From: Incurvaria masculella | Taxonomy: Eukaryota > Arthropoda > Insecta > Lepidoptera > Incurvariidae | Direction of reading: 5' to 3' | Assembly (NCBI GenBank): GCA_946894095.1 | Contig: OX335655.1 | Coordinates: 2,542,001 to 2,606,000 of the forward strand | DNA: 64,000 nucleotides | Part shown: positions 1-10,347 of the stretch, piece by piece | How the letters are laid out: each line of letters begins with the position of its first letter | Numbering within the stretch: position 1 is the stretch's first letter | Translations under genes and position numbers: made by a program | Notes under the pieces: generated by a model | What the model was told of the DNA's origin: nothing | Database searches by the model: none | The model's input: only the letters and a program-made list of their open reading frames with translations

Positions 1-131
1 ATCCAGTTCAATGTAGCCCTGCTCATAAAGGGAAGGTCCTGGCATGGCACCTAGTGCCTTCATGAATGTGGTGTATTGGGCTAATATCATAACGGTTGGG
101 CTAAAACCATGTCAGGTTGCATAAAAAAAAC
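1..131 (+). mobile_element. SINE 3' body and poly(A) tail, cut by the window edge
   Basis: It carries the shared SINE body (GGAAGGTCCTGGCATGGCAC, then GGGCTAATATCATAACGG) and ends in CATGTCAGGTTGCAT followed by A8. The head lies outside the window. The tail matches the tRNA-headed subfamily (CAGGTCGCAT) rather than the 5S-headed one (CAGTCACAT). Confidence 0.85.
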
Positions 132-135
132 GAAC

Positions 136-1830
136 TGACAAGCCGAAGCTACCGTCAATGTTTGGGTTAGTACTAAAAAGTGTTATCGCTAAAAAGTGGC
201 TACGCTGCCGATATACTATTGACTTTCAGTCGCCACTTCCTTCCGTACTTTGTCGTCGGTATACCAATCGTGTTCAGCCCTACCCGGGGAGCGGGGCGCG
301 GGGCATAGTCTCTGTAATTTCAGCAAGAATTCAGCAGCGAATGACAAACGATGCGCTAATTTCAGCGGAGAGGCGGCAGCGGTGGCAGCGCCGAGGGGCT
401 GTGTATTACAGTAAGCAAATTCTGAGCCAACAGTTATAATAGTTAGAACTACAGTTAATGCGCAGTGCAGGCAACGCTATAGAAGTTATAAATTTGAACT
501 GTTCTGCAGCAAGAAACACTTATAAGGCTCCAATAACCCACGCCTGATACCTCTTTTGAGGAAAATGAGGTGCTCAAGTTCCATACAATGGCTCCTGACT
601 GTTTCCTCGTACAAATTAAGAGATATTATGTTTTTTTAATATTTTCTACTTCAAATAATCAATTGAGCGCTACGTCTGTACGTTTTTGGTATTTTTTTAA
701 ACATTAACTCATATATATATGATACACGCATGTAACAAGTTGCACATAAACACAAGAAGGCGTGTATAATGGATATAAGTGAAGCTAACAAAATACCAAA
801 ACAAACATATCAATCACATTAAATAAATCAAATGGGAGCTCAATCAATCTTTCAGAAACATATTTATAAAGGAGATATGCAACCGGAGCTCCAGTGACTT
901 TTTTGGTGTAACAGAAATATGATCAATAGTGTTCGAAACCATCGATAATTATTTTAATTGATTTCAATTATCAAACATTACAACTTTCATAACTCCGGCT
1001 AATAAAATTCGATATAATTAAATGGACGTTGAACTATTAGTTCCATTGCAGAAAAAGTAGAGCCATCTGTTATCAAATATTCCAACAATTAACGATTATA
1101 GAAATGTTCGTCATTTCTTACTATAATTCTTTTTTCACTTCCCGTACAATTATATTTATTTTCATAAATAAATTGAAATACAATATATTTTAGCAAAAAT
1201 AATAATCCGATGCGCAGCGCCATCTATTGCATAACAGTAATAATATGTTGTGCTTGTTTTCTCGAATTTAACGTTTCTCTCGAAAAACCACTTTATGTAT
1301 TTAAGATAGTTGATTAGGATTAATTATTAATTGATTGGTATTAGCACCCCTCGTGAGTATGGTATAGCAGTACAATTTTACTTATGGCGAAAAAATCATA
1401 TTATTTTTTTCTCCCGAAGTAAAATTCCATTATTAATCATATGTTGATAACAAATCTTTACTGCGTTTTCTTGAAAGATACAGTTCATAAAAATAACCTA
1501 CGTATATTCATAAAACCGGACTACATGACTGATATAGGATGCACAGCACCACTGAACTGTTTTGGACTGGCCAATACGAGTCGATGCTACCAATTTCAGC
1601 TGTAAGAACGCCGTAAATTGTGCAAAGTGCGACACTGAAACGAAAATTTACGACTTCTATTCCCGGGGGACCGTATCCACTCCGACTTGCAGATATGATG
1701 TACTCGCAACTTATCCATACATAATATCTGTAGAGCATCAACTTATCCCGAGCCTTTTCACTTACCAGATGCCTGGTCACTTAGTATATTAGGTTGCGGA
1801 TTCGACTTACCTGTAAAAACAAAATTACAT
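136..1830. other. Unannotated AT-rich stretch
   Basis: I see no gene. Positions 141-240 share the motif TCGCTAAAA.GTGGCT.CGCTGCCG with 25390-25450, so this part is probably old dispersed repeat. Short open frames at 158-439 and 1508-1792 have no recognisable domain and overlap on both strands. Confidence 0.5.
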
Positions 1831-2271
1831 TGTCAATTATGCTTTCTAAATATTTTAAGTAAATATGAACAGTCAAATTATAATCTCATTAACATTTTTT
1901 CCGCGTGTATGGCAACGATTGTCAATTATGCTTTCTAAATATTTTAAGTAAATATGAACAGTCAATTATAATCTCATTAACATTTTTTCCGCGTGTATGG
2001 CTACGATTGTCAATTATGATTTCTAAATATTTTAAGTAAATATGAACTGTCAATTATAATCTCATTAACATTTTTTCCGCGTGTATGGCTACGATTGTCA
2101 ATTATGCTTTCTAAATATTTTAAGTAAATATGAACAGTCAATTATAATATCATTAACATTTTTTCCGCGTGTATGGCAACGATTGTCAATTATGCTTTCT
2201 AAATATTTTAAGTAAATATGAACAGTCAATTTTAATCTCATTAACATTTTTTTCGCGTGTATGGCAACGAT
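1831..2271 (+). repeat. Minisatellite, five units of about 88 bp
   Basis: Units start at 1831, 1920, 2008, 2096 and 2184 with TGTCAATTATGCTTTC and end with CCGCGTGTATGGCWACGA. They differ by only a few substitutions plus one extra A in unit 1, so the array is recent. It is non-coding. Confidence 0.95.
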
Positions 2272-2336
2272 ACATCTTGAAATAGGTCAAAAATCCGGGT
2301 ATAAGTCTCGCTGCATTTCTTGACATTTTACTGTGA

Positions 2337-2731
2337 TTTTTTTTTCAGCCTGAAATGGATGGCTAATTTCACACAACTACCGTTATGATATCAGCCCTAT
2401 ACACCACGTTCCAGAAGAAATTAGGTGCCATGCCAGGACCTTCCCTTTACGAGCACGGCTACATTGAACTGGATGGATAATACGGACAAATTTTCAGTGC
2501 TTCTTCGACAATCTTTTAATTCAATGCGATGGTACCAACCCGGGCGGGCTTAAACCCTACCACCTAGTAGGGGAAGGGGATCTTCAGTTTTACATGGATT
2601 CCGAACCATGAAGCATGCATTTATCCAACTCAGAAAAAGAAAGAAATTGATGCATGAGCAAGGCGAATATTTGAACCCAGACCCCTGGTATCCTAGGCAA
2701 GTCCGCGCGCCACTGGGCTACAAGCCACTCG
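2337..2731 (-). mobile_element. SINE with tRNA-like head, near full length
   Basis: Reverse orientation: poly(T) at 2337-2345, then the shared body, then a head containing the reverse complement of GGCTTGTAGCCCAGTGG (A-box-like). The B-box region is degenerate (reverse of GGGTTCAAATA). It is more diverged than the copies at 18.2, 19.6, 38.7 and 55.9 kb. Confidence 0.85.
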
Positions 2732-2780
2732 AAAATGTAGAATGACAGTCGAAAGAGGTAATTCATTTAATGAAACACAT

Positions 2781-3088
2781 TTTTAGGGTTCCGTGTCCAA
2801 AGGGTGTCAACGGAACCCTACTACTAAGCCTGCGCAGTCCGTCCGTCCGTCCGTCTGTCACAGGGCTGTATCTCAGTAACCGTAACAGATAGAGAGCTGA
2901 AATTTTCACAGAGTGTGCATTTATTTAAATATTATAAATTTAAAAATAAATTAAATTAAAGGGGGCCCCCATTAAAAAAAACTTGTTTTTTTGTGTTAAG
3001 TCTTTTACGATGATACGGAACCATGGAGGACTCTATCTCCATCCTCCGTGTACGGAACCCTTCGTATGCGAGTCCGAGTCGCACTCAT
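2781..3088 (+). mobile_element. (CCGT)n-bearing non-autonomous element
   Basis: It begins TTTTAGGGTTCCGTGTCCAAAGG, carries a (CCGT)4 run and CACAGGGCTGTATCTCAGTAACCG, and ends with TGCGAGTCCGAGTCGCAC. It is one of about ten copies here. The ends are not inverted repeats and there is no coding capacity. Confidence 0.9.
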
Positions 3089-3666
3089 CCATCTAACGGA
3101 AAAATATAAAAACCGCCCTTCGCCCCAAGCGTTACTATTTTTTCAAAGATCAGGACAACACACTATGTGTTCACACAGTTGTGGACATACAGTTTGTGGA
3201 ATCCAGGCCCACATAGTTCTATAGCAAATGTTTAAATGATCTTCCAATTATATGGCGGAAATGTATAGACAGCGAGGGTAAATGCTTTGATTAAAGAAAT
3301 CTATTTAACCAAATCATAAATATATTTAAAATTATTATGAAGAAAGGGCATTCTCATAAATTTTATTAAACTCGCTTATCATATTCAACCGTGTCAACTG
3401 TTTACACACGACTATTTTGGTGAGAAGATATTGTCTCATGGCGATATGTTCTCCCATACACAAGAACTCGGTCGATTGTACAGTAGAGCATATAAAAAGC
3501 ACGTTGAAGATAGCGACATATCTGCTTAGTACAATCTTAAAAAATATACTTGACAACAAATAGTAAACCATACATAAGTTTATTGGGTCGCCTTCATAAA
3601 GTCCAAAACCCAGAACATCCAAAAGTATGTATTTTTGCATATATTTATAAATGCAAATATTATAAT
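3089..3666. other. Unannotated stretch
   Basis: AT-rich with no recognisable element. The open frame 3335-3640 on the minus strand has no domain signature. Confidence 0.4.
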
Positions 3667-3690
3667 CTAACCTAACCTAACCTAACCTAA
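3667..3690 (+). repeat. Interstitial insect telomere-type repeat (CCTAA)n
   Basis: CTAA followed by four CCTAA units, matching the insect telomeric (TTAGG)n repeat on the other strand. Similar phrases about GTCCAAAACCCAGAACATCC (3599) and GGACTTTGTGCTTTTTGGAC (3737) flank it. It is too short to be a telomere end. Confidence 0.8.
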
Positions 3691-3825
3691 TTGAAAAAGT
3701 TCCGAATTCATTAGTGTTTTGGACGGTATGGGTTTTGGACTTTGTGCTTTTTGGACTTTATGATGCGTCCCCAGTTTATAGAGGTTACATTCACCATATA
3801 TGCACTTATTTGTAGGTTATTATAA

Positions 3826-4032
3826 TAAGTATACTCTCAAACCAAACCTACCGCCACTACTTACGAAAATATCCCCATCGAACTTCTCAAACAGCCAAAG
3901 GTCGGCTGGAAGAAACCTCTTCGAGGAATAAGCCCGCCTTTGCACTCCACTTTTAATGTTGTTATTACACTGTACTTTATTTTGTGAATTGTTTTTTTGT
4001 GGCGTGTTAAAGAATTTTCAATCAATCAATTC
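3826..4032 (+). repeat. LINE-tail-like repeat ending in (TTGA/TCAA)n
   Basis: The segment ACTTCTCAAACAGCCAAAGG, then GGCTGGAAGAAACCTCTTCG, AATAAGCCCGCC and a final CAATCAATCAA recurs in opposite orientation at 5727-5945 and in part at 22875-22962. The simple-repeat 3' end resembles the 3'UTR of a non-LTR retrotransposon. The parent element is not in this window. Confidence 0.7.
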
Positions 4033-4710
4033 TTTCTGCTGCTTGGATGCCGCCTAATAAAATGAAGAATTGTCTGGAGTTACGGGATAAATCCGTTGGA
4101 ATCCACCGACCAAAACAAGCCTAATCCAACGTAGAGGTATTGGCAGATGTCCAACTGGGCCCGTTATCATATAAAGAGCCTATGTCGGCAGTTAGCCGCA
4201 TCCATACAAGCTGCTAACTAATCCAACTTGAAGAGGGAAATGCTTAGATTTATTACATTCATCGTACAATATGAGAGAACTGTTGGATTAGATAATACTG
4301 GTTTTGTTATTTCATGTGATATTATTTAATCAATGTATCATATGTACCGACATAAGTTTTGGGAGTAAGTTTGCCGGAAAAGTAACACAATAGCTGTACT
4401 GGCAGTGTCAACTGAAAGGGGAATGGTGAACAGAGTTGAGAAGGGTTTTCAATATGGTTTGAACATCTAGAGCGCATGGGTGACGAAAGAATGACGATCC
4501 CTCAAATGTTCGTGGATTCCGTTAAGGTAAAATGTGTATCTTAATACATGAAACTGTAGTCGTGATTACTATGTCAACTTCGTCTTTCGAATTTAATGTA
4601 AAACTCTCGATTTCTCCGTAGCTGATTGCATTTTGTGAAATCAAAGATGGTCATAAGCGGTTATTAAACGTCGTCATATGTTTTCGTCAAGTTCAAGGAG
4701 CTACGATAAT
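4033..4710. other. Unannotated stretch
   Basis: No supported gene or repeat recognised. Confidence 0.4.
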
Positions 4711-4772
4711 AGGGAAGTCCTGGCATGGCACCTAATTCCTTCTTGAATGCAGTGTGGCGGGCTAAAAGTACA
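4711..4772 (+). mobile_element. SINE body fragment
   Basis: Only GGGAAGTCCTGGCATGGCAC, CTAATTCCTTC and a degraded GGGCTAAAAGTACAATGATAG remain, matching the tRNA-headed SINE subfamily. Confidence 0.65.
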
Positions 4773-4994
4773 ATGATAGTACATGTCATATTCGCTATCT
4801 TGCATTCTATTGTTATGACTGTCAAATTAAATTATTAATTGACTGTGGCATCATCTATTAAAAAAATATTGGGCAGTTTTATACAAAGACCACATCACTG
4901 TAGGTTATATATGTATATTGTTGTCAAATAACCATCAACTTGGGGGCGGAGCACAGGTGTTTGATTCCAATCGCCAGTCACTGGCGACACCTTG

Positions 4995-5296
4995 AAAAAA
5001 CCGGTCAAGTGCGAGTCGGACTCGCACACGAAGGGTTCCGTACCATCGTACAAAAAGAAATACAAAAAAAAATCACGTTTTTGTATGGGGCCCCCCTTTA
5101 ATTTTAATTATTTTTTAATCTTACCTATTTGTTGTTATAGCAGCAAAATAAATACACACTCTGCGAAAATTTCCGCTGTATATCTGTTACGGTTGCTGAG
5201 ATACAGCCCTGTGACAGACGGACGGACGGACGGACGGACGGACAGCGGAGGCTTAGTAATAGGGTTCCGTTTTCACCCTTTGGGTACGGAACCCTA
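4995..5296 (-). mobile_element. (CCGT)n-bearing non-autonomous element, reverse
   Basis: It starts AAAAAACCGGTCAAGTGCG, contains a (GGAC)n/(CCGT)n run at about 5218-5242, and ends with the reverse complement of TTAGGGTTCCGTACCCAAAG. The open frame 4992-5297 on the plus strand is repeat-derived. Confidence 0.9.
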
Positions 5297-5488
5297 ACAA
5301 GAGGTATTTTTCTTCACGTGGACTTTTGAATTATTTTTGATTATTAGGTTCTTTATTAATTTAATAAAAGTAAGTCAAGCTCCGCTCCCAAGTTTAAGGT
5401 TATTTCACAACAATATCCATATATTTTTTTGTTTTACATTGCAATCATACATACCTACGTATCTTTTTTTTATTGTCTCACTTCATCA

Positions 5489-5512
5489 CCCCAAAGGCAG
5501 GCTGGAAGAACC
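5489..5512 (+). repeat. Short fragment of the LINE-tail-like repeat
   Basis: CCCCAAAGGCAGGCTGGAAG followed by AACC resembles the core of the repeats at 3826 and 5727. Confidence 0.4.
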
Positions 5513-5726
5513 ACTCATTTATTAATTCAAGGTAAAACATAAATTGTCGAAAACAAATAAACCCCAGTAGTAAAGAAATCCTTGCCAATTTGATTCCATC
5601 AAATTGTACTTACAAGGTGTATTGTTCGCTGTAATACATCACTACATAGTATAAAACAAAGTCGCTTTCTCTGTCCCTATATCCCTATGTATGCTTAAAT
5701 CTTTAAAACTACGCAACGGATTTTGA

Positions 5727-5945
5727 TTGATTGATTGAAAATTCTTTATTACGCCACAAAAAAAAACAATTTACAAAACAAAGTATAGTGCAATAACAAC
5801 ATAAGTGGGGCGCAAAGGCGGGCTTATCCCTCGAAGAGATTTCTTCCAGCCGACCTTTGGGTGTTTGAGAAGTTCAATAGGTATATATTCGTAGGTAGTG
5901 GCGGTAGGTTTGGTTTGTTAGTTTGAGTATTAACCTAAACCTAAG
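5727..5945 (-). repeat. LINE-tail-like repeat, reverse copy
   Basis: It starts TTGATTGATTGAAAATTC and continues with GGCGGGCTTATCCCTCGAAG and CCGACCTTTGGGTGTTTGAG, the reverse complement of 3826-4032. The tandem TTGA end is at the left. Confidence 0.75.
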
Positions 5946-6607
5946 TTTTGATGTGGTTTTTTTTAATAGATAGATTGATTGAAGACGAAGGTTTATATGT
6001 ATAAAAACATCCATTGAATAGTGGAGAATACTGTTATTTTTAAGGTTTCTAATGTGATGTCGTAAATACTTAAATTTTTTCCGCTTACATTGCAAACGCA
6101 GGTTGAACTTGACCAGCCCGAAATCAGTCAAAAACGACATTGACCCGAGCGGAGCCGGGTACCTCAGCTAGTAATGAATAAAAAGAAGAATAATATAAGC
6201 CCAATGCATCGTTTTCTTTATCGTAATTGATGAGGTAGAAAACTATTTTCACCTCATGTGGTAAATATTGGCGCTGTTTACGGGTAACTTCAGATACAGG
6301 TAGCGTTTTATGCGTTGCGAAAAGTAAAATTTCATTTACTCGTACGCTCGCTTGCTCGTATATCTAAAAAGTTGGACATGGAAATTCTTCCTCGGTCGAA
6401 TATGTTAACTTCTACTTCTTATACAATGATGAAAATGAACTAATATTGTTTTCTTTATATTCACTTTATAGTTAATATTAAGGAAAATCACTGAAATAAT
6501 TAGCAGTTATTTACGCTGATTTCCAAATTAAGTTTACTCACAGCATGATATTTCCCATTTATTAATTTCCATTACTCGCGGAGTCAAATATATTAAATAA
6601 TGTTTAC
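5946..6607. other. Unannotated stretch
   Basis: No supported feature. A minus-strand frame at 5874-6140 overlaps the repeat at its left and has no domain. Confidence 0.4.
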
Positions 6608-7108
6608 AGCCTTGGTAGCTCAGTGTGCGACGCCTTGAGAATCGATAAGCTGGAGAAAGCACCTCTGGGCGTGTATTCTTGGCATTCAGTCATTGCGGAT
6701 TCAGTAGAGTTAACAGTATGTAATGTCAAAGTAAATTCTTCTTCTGTTAACTCTACTGAATCCGCAATGACTGAATGCCAAGAATACACGTCCTGAGCGC
6801 GGATAGGTTCTGGATGGGTGACCATTTTCAACCGTTGAGGCTGGCCGTGGTTCGGATTCCATGTAAAACTGTAGTTCCCCTTCCTTACTTACTAGGTGTT
6901 AGGATTAATCCCGCCCGGGTTGGTACCATCGCATTGAATGAACGATGGTCGAAGCGGCAATCAAAATTGTCCGTGTTTTCCATCCAGTTCAATGTAGCCG
7001 AGCAATATAAGGAAGGTCCTGGCATGGCACCTAGCTCCGATGTGATGTGTGAGGCTAATATCTGACGGTTAGTTCGGAATTAGCCATCCAGGTCCAGTTA
7101 AAAAAAAA
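6608..7108 (+). mobile_element. SINE with tRNA/5S hybrid head, split by an inverted repeat
   Basis: The head begins with an A-box-like GGTAGCTCAGTG. After the hairpin insert (6670-6790) it resumes with the 5S C-box motif GGATGGGTGACC. The shared body (CCGCCCGGGTTGGTACCATC; GGAAGGTCCTGGCATGGCAC) and a tail AGGTCCAGTTA9 follow. It is an older member of the 5S-headed group. Confidence 0.85.
6670..6790. repeat. Perfect 47-bp inverted repeat with 27-nt loop
   Basis: The left arm (6670-6716) and right arm (6744-6790) are exact reverse complements, from CGTGTATTCTTGGC to CAGTAGAGTTAACAG, around a 27-nt loop at 6717-6743. It interrupts the 5S-like part of the SINE head. No mismatch in 47 bp points to a very recent or gene-converted origin. 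Confidence 0.95.
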
Positions 7109-7713
7109 TTACAATTCTAAAGAACAAGATTAATATGACTTCTGAGTTTTTAAAAATACATTTACGATTAAGGCAATACGAAAGGTTATTTAAACAAGCC
7201 TGATAGCTGAGCTTGAGATATCAGAAAATGCCATGCGAAAGCAAAATGAAAGTGATTATTCCAGGCCATGTAAATTCCATAAGTCAGAGGTCACCTGTCA
7301 AAACTTAGTACGAGATTAGCGCCGGACTAATCATACAAAAACCGGTTTTGTCCGACGGATTAAAGTTAGTCTGCCCACTCTGAATACAATAGCATGAGTG
7401 GAAAGGGCAAATATTAGCTTTGCGAGTACAAATTGTAGACAAACTCAAACTTTCAAGCATTCTGTGTTTAGGGTTTTGCTATCTGGCACTATCTTGGTAG
7501 TTTAGTAACTCCTTAGTTGCAAGAATAGCAGCCGAATCATCGGGGTGTGAGCTGAACTATAATACGTATTCAGCCAACACCTGCTCTTTGGCAAGTCGCG
7601 GGGCGTACTCGGCAACAAACTGTATTGAACTAACAGGTCGGGGTGAACAGTCTGGCGGAGCAGCGAAGGGGAAACGCGGCGTTGAGATGTGTCGACGCAA
7701 GTATTGAAATCGC
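7109..7713. other. Unannotated stretch
   Basis: No domain-bearing frame. Two overlapping minus-strand frames at 7502-7772 have no recognisable motif and run into the MITE to the right. Confidence 0.4.
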
Positions 7714-8230
7714 TCAAAGGTGTTCAGACCCGTACAAAGTTGTTTGAACACAGAATGCAAATAGTATTGCACTTTGAGCCTCGAATTAATAATTAATGTT
7801 AAATATAGCCACAGTGTTGTGGCTATATTTAATTAAGCCACAAATATGCCAATATAGCCACATTTTGGACCGTAATACGGCGCTGTTAATTAAAACTTAA
7901 CATAACCAATAAACCTAAATTTTTTAAAATGTATTCGCCGCAACTGACGTTGATTGACATTGACTTATTGATATTTATTTTGAACTAGCTGTGGCATCTG
8001 GCTCCACTCGGGTCAATATATCGACAACAGCGCCGTCTACCGAGTTTAATCGTATATCTGAACCACCTCAATACTAAGGCGAACAAAACAAAATAAAAAT
8101 AATTCAAATGGGTTCAGCCGTTATCGATTTACAGCGAGACTAAATCACGGCAATGGATTTTTATTTATAGATATTCGTGGCCTAAAGTTTAATACTTTTT
8201 GTACAAAAAACTCTGTATGGGTCGCACATA
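7714..8230. mobile_element. MITE with long terminal inverted repeats, copy 1
   Basis: The left end has GTTCAGACCCGTACAAAG, TTGTTTGAACACAGAATGC and TAGTATTGCACTTTGAG. The right end has the reverse of these (TTTAATACTTTTTGTAC and TCTGTATGGGTCGCAC). The same TIRs bound the element at 57055-57428. The interior carries an ACAGCGCC phrase and a hairpin (7799-7832). No coding capacity. Confidence 0.75.
7799..7832. repeat. Perfect 14-bp hairpin inside the MITE
   Basis: TTAAATATAGCCAC, a 6-nt loop AGTGTT, then GTGGCTATATTTAA. Confidence 0.9.
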
Positions 8231-8309
8231 CGCATCGAAAGATTTTTTAAATATTAAACCGGTAAAAAATATTCAGTTATTTATTTATTTTATTCAGTTA
8301 TTTATCTGT

Positions 8310-8525
8310 AACTAGACATGGAGCCAAACATTCTAAAGAATCTATATGATACTATTGAGATTATCGCGGTCGTTAGACATGTTTGAAAAATGTTACGGCC
8401 AGCAGACGACTCGCGTACAAATGCGGCGGATGGCTCCTTGACAACGGGCTGAATGATTGGCTCGAAACGTCGGAGAATGTCTCTTCCTGCCGCGTGAAAA
8501 GCCGTAACATTTATCAAACATATTC
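8310..8525. repeat. Possible foldback remnant
   Basis: GACATGTTTGAAAAATGTTA at 8375 and CCGTAACATTTATCAAACAT at 8501 are imperfect inverted arms about 25 bp long around a GC-richer core. The minus-strand frame over it has no recognisable domain. Confidence 0.4.
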
Positions 8526-8649
8526 CAAGGAATCTATCTTGAAATACTAATATATTTAATTTTTATTCTTTTCCTATCTTCAGCAGCAGTCTGTTAATTT
8601 TGTTTTTAAAAACTAAACTTACTACGATAAAAGACTGCACGTGAAATAA

Positions 8650-8770
8650 CAGATGCGTTCGATGCGTCAAGGGACTTACCTCTACCCTTGGGGGAGTCCG
8701 GGGGGTGCGGGGGAGCCGCGAGGCGCTACCTACCGCGCTGTCGGCACTCGGCACGCTTCATCGATCAGCG
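8650..8770. other. GC-rich patch
   Basis: Local GC is much higher than the surroundings (GGGGGAGTCCGGGGGGTGCG and onward). On the minus strand it carries a good splice-donor-like GTAGAGGTAAGT at about 8680, but each upstream frame hits a stop within a few codons, so no exon can be supported. Confidence 0.35.
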
Positions 8771-8880
8771 TAGGTCCCCGTGTAGGTGGGAGCTAACGTT
8801 TCTTGTCAAAGACCAATGAATTACACAAGAAAGCGTTGATTAGACACCGCGGAAGTAAACCCTTTTCGATAGAGATATGC

Positions 8881-9434
8881 TTAAGGTGGCCCAACCCGGC
8901 GGGCCTAACTCATTCGCGGGCACGGTACAAAACCGTGCTGTTGCGCTCTGGGACCTTCTCTGTTTCAAAGGATAAGACAGGCTCCGTGATGAGGAAGATG
9001 CAACATGTCCACAAAAAAGACAATGTGCATAGTGTATGATTTGGTAAGATTTACGAAAATTTTAATTTCAAAACGACTTATAGCTAAAAGTAAACCACGA
9101 CCGCTGTAGTCAAAAATCTAACAAAAACCAAATAGATCATAAATCTTGATTAAATAAGCTATGTCTGATGACTAATCTTTTTACGATGTTCTTACTTTAT
9201 CATTGCGTAATCCACCTCCAAAGTTATTGTATCAAACGCGCGAAAAATCCGAACTTTCGGAACCTATAACTTAGAAACCAATCACAACCAATTTTACAAT
9301 GCCAATGGTCATCAGACATCTAGTTCGATCAAATAAAGCTATTTTGAGCAAAATTTTAGATCTCTGACAAGAAATATGGGCGTGATCTTCTTTCCCCTTT
9401 TGTATGGGGAGATGAGCGGGATGGGCCACCTTAA
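8881..9434 (+). mobile_element. TTAA-bounded GGTGGCCC MITE, copy 1
   Basis: It runs from TTAAGGTGGCCCAACCCGGC to CGGGATGGGCCACCTTAA (terminal inverted repeats inside TTAA). The interior GACTTATAGCTAAAAGTAAA and GATCTTCTTTCCCC are shared with copies at 39.8, 47.6 and 54.6 kb. About 550 bp, no transposase. The TTAA ends would fit a piggyBac-type target duplication, but the superfamily is not proven. Confidence 0.85.
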
Positions 9435-9749
9435 GGTGGCCCTTCCCGGCGGGACTAACTCATTCGCGGGCACGGTACAAAACCGTATTATTGCACTCTG
9501 GAATTTTATCGATGAGTAATCCACCTCCAAAGTTATTGTATAAAACACCCGAAAAATACGAACTTTAGGACCTTATAACTTAAAAACCAAACACTATTTT
9601 CCAATGCCAACGGTCATCAGACATCCAGTTCGATCAAATAAAGCTTCCTTCCTTCCTTATACTCATAAGTTTGGATCTCTGACAAAAAATAATCGCATTA
9701 TCTTCTTTCCACGTTTGTACGGGGAGTTGAGCGGGAAGGCCCACCTTAA
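9431..9749 (+). mobile_element. TTAA-bounded GGTGGCCC MITE, internally deleted copy
   Basis: It starts at the same TTAA (9431-9434) that ends the preceding copy and ends GGGAAGGCCCACCTTAA. It is about 320 bp long. It lacks the AAGACAGGCTCCG to AATCTTTTTA middle of the full-length form. Confidence 0.85.
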
Positions 9750-9829
9750 GAGAACTGAAGGAATGCTGTAAACGAAATATTAGTTTGATGAGGATATATG
9801 ATCGAACAAAACGGATGGTTCTTTTTATG

Positions 9830-10041
9830 CTGGCTTTACACGCGCGGATAGCGTCTCGATTGGAAGATTGGTTGACCCTGGGCAGAGACCGGGAGTCGTG
9901 GAAGAAATTGGAGGAGGCCTTCACCCAAGAAGGCGTGCATACCAAAAAATTAAGTAAATAATTAACCAGACTAACAATCATACTAATAACTAAAACTACT
10001 AACTAAAACATGTATACGGAAATAAAGGCTTATTATTATTA
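9830..10041 (+). pseudogene. Non-LTR retrotransposon 3' end (pol C-terminus, 3'UTR, TTA tail)
   Basis: In frame up to TAA at 9959-9961 the sequence reads WLTLGRDRESWKKLEEAFTQ, which has the layout of the last residues of RTE-like/Jockey-like polymerases (W..L..DR..W..LEEAF). A short 3'UTR and AATAAAGGC(TTA)n follow. The rest of the element is missing, as expected of 5' truncation. Confidence 0.6.
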
Positions 10042-10260
10042 TTCACAGTATTTATTTATTATCAAATTTTAGGTTTACATTATTTAATACAAAAATACAA
10101 AAATAAGCCTTAAAAAATATAAACCTAAAACTGGAAAACCTTACGGAGGTCCCACCTGGGACAAATCCTGTAAGACCGCTCCGAGCTACAGAGACAGAAA
10201 CCGCCGAACGATTCTTATTATTATTATTATTATTATATTTCTTTATTGACACATTTTAAA
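10042..10260. repeat. Possible second LINE tail with (TTA)n, reverse
   Basis: AATAAGCC at about 10103 and a long (TTA)n run at 10214-10235 frame a GC-richer middle. A minus-strand frame (10052-10252) has no domain. Classification is uncertain. Confidence 0.35.
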
Positions 10261-10326
10261 AATTATTTTTACATACATTTTTGTAGAAAATATATAAAAA
10301 TAACTAAATAAAACGGAGGGTTCACC

Positions 10327-10347
10327 ATTATTATTATTATTATTATA
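10327..10347 (+). repeat. (ATT)n microsatellite
   Basis: Seven consecutive ATT units, the third TTA-type tract within 330 bp. Confidence 0.9.

Noticed and set aside
8650..8770. Minus-strand exon ending in a GTAAGT donor
   Set aside because: All three frames upstream contain stops within a few codons; no start or acceptor supports it.
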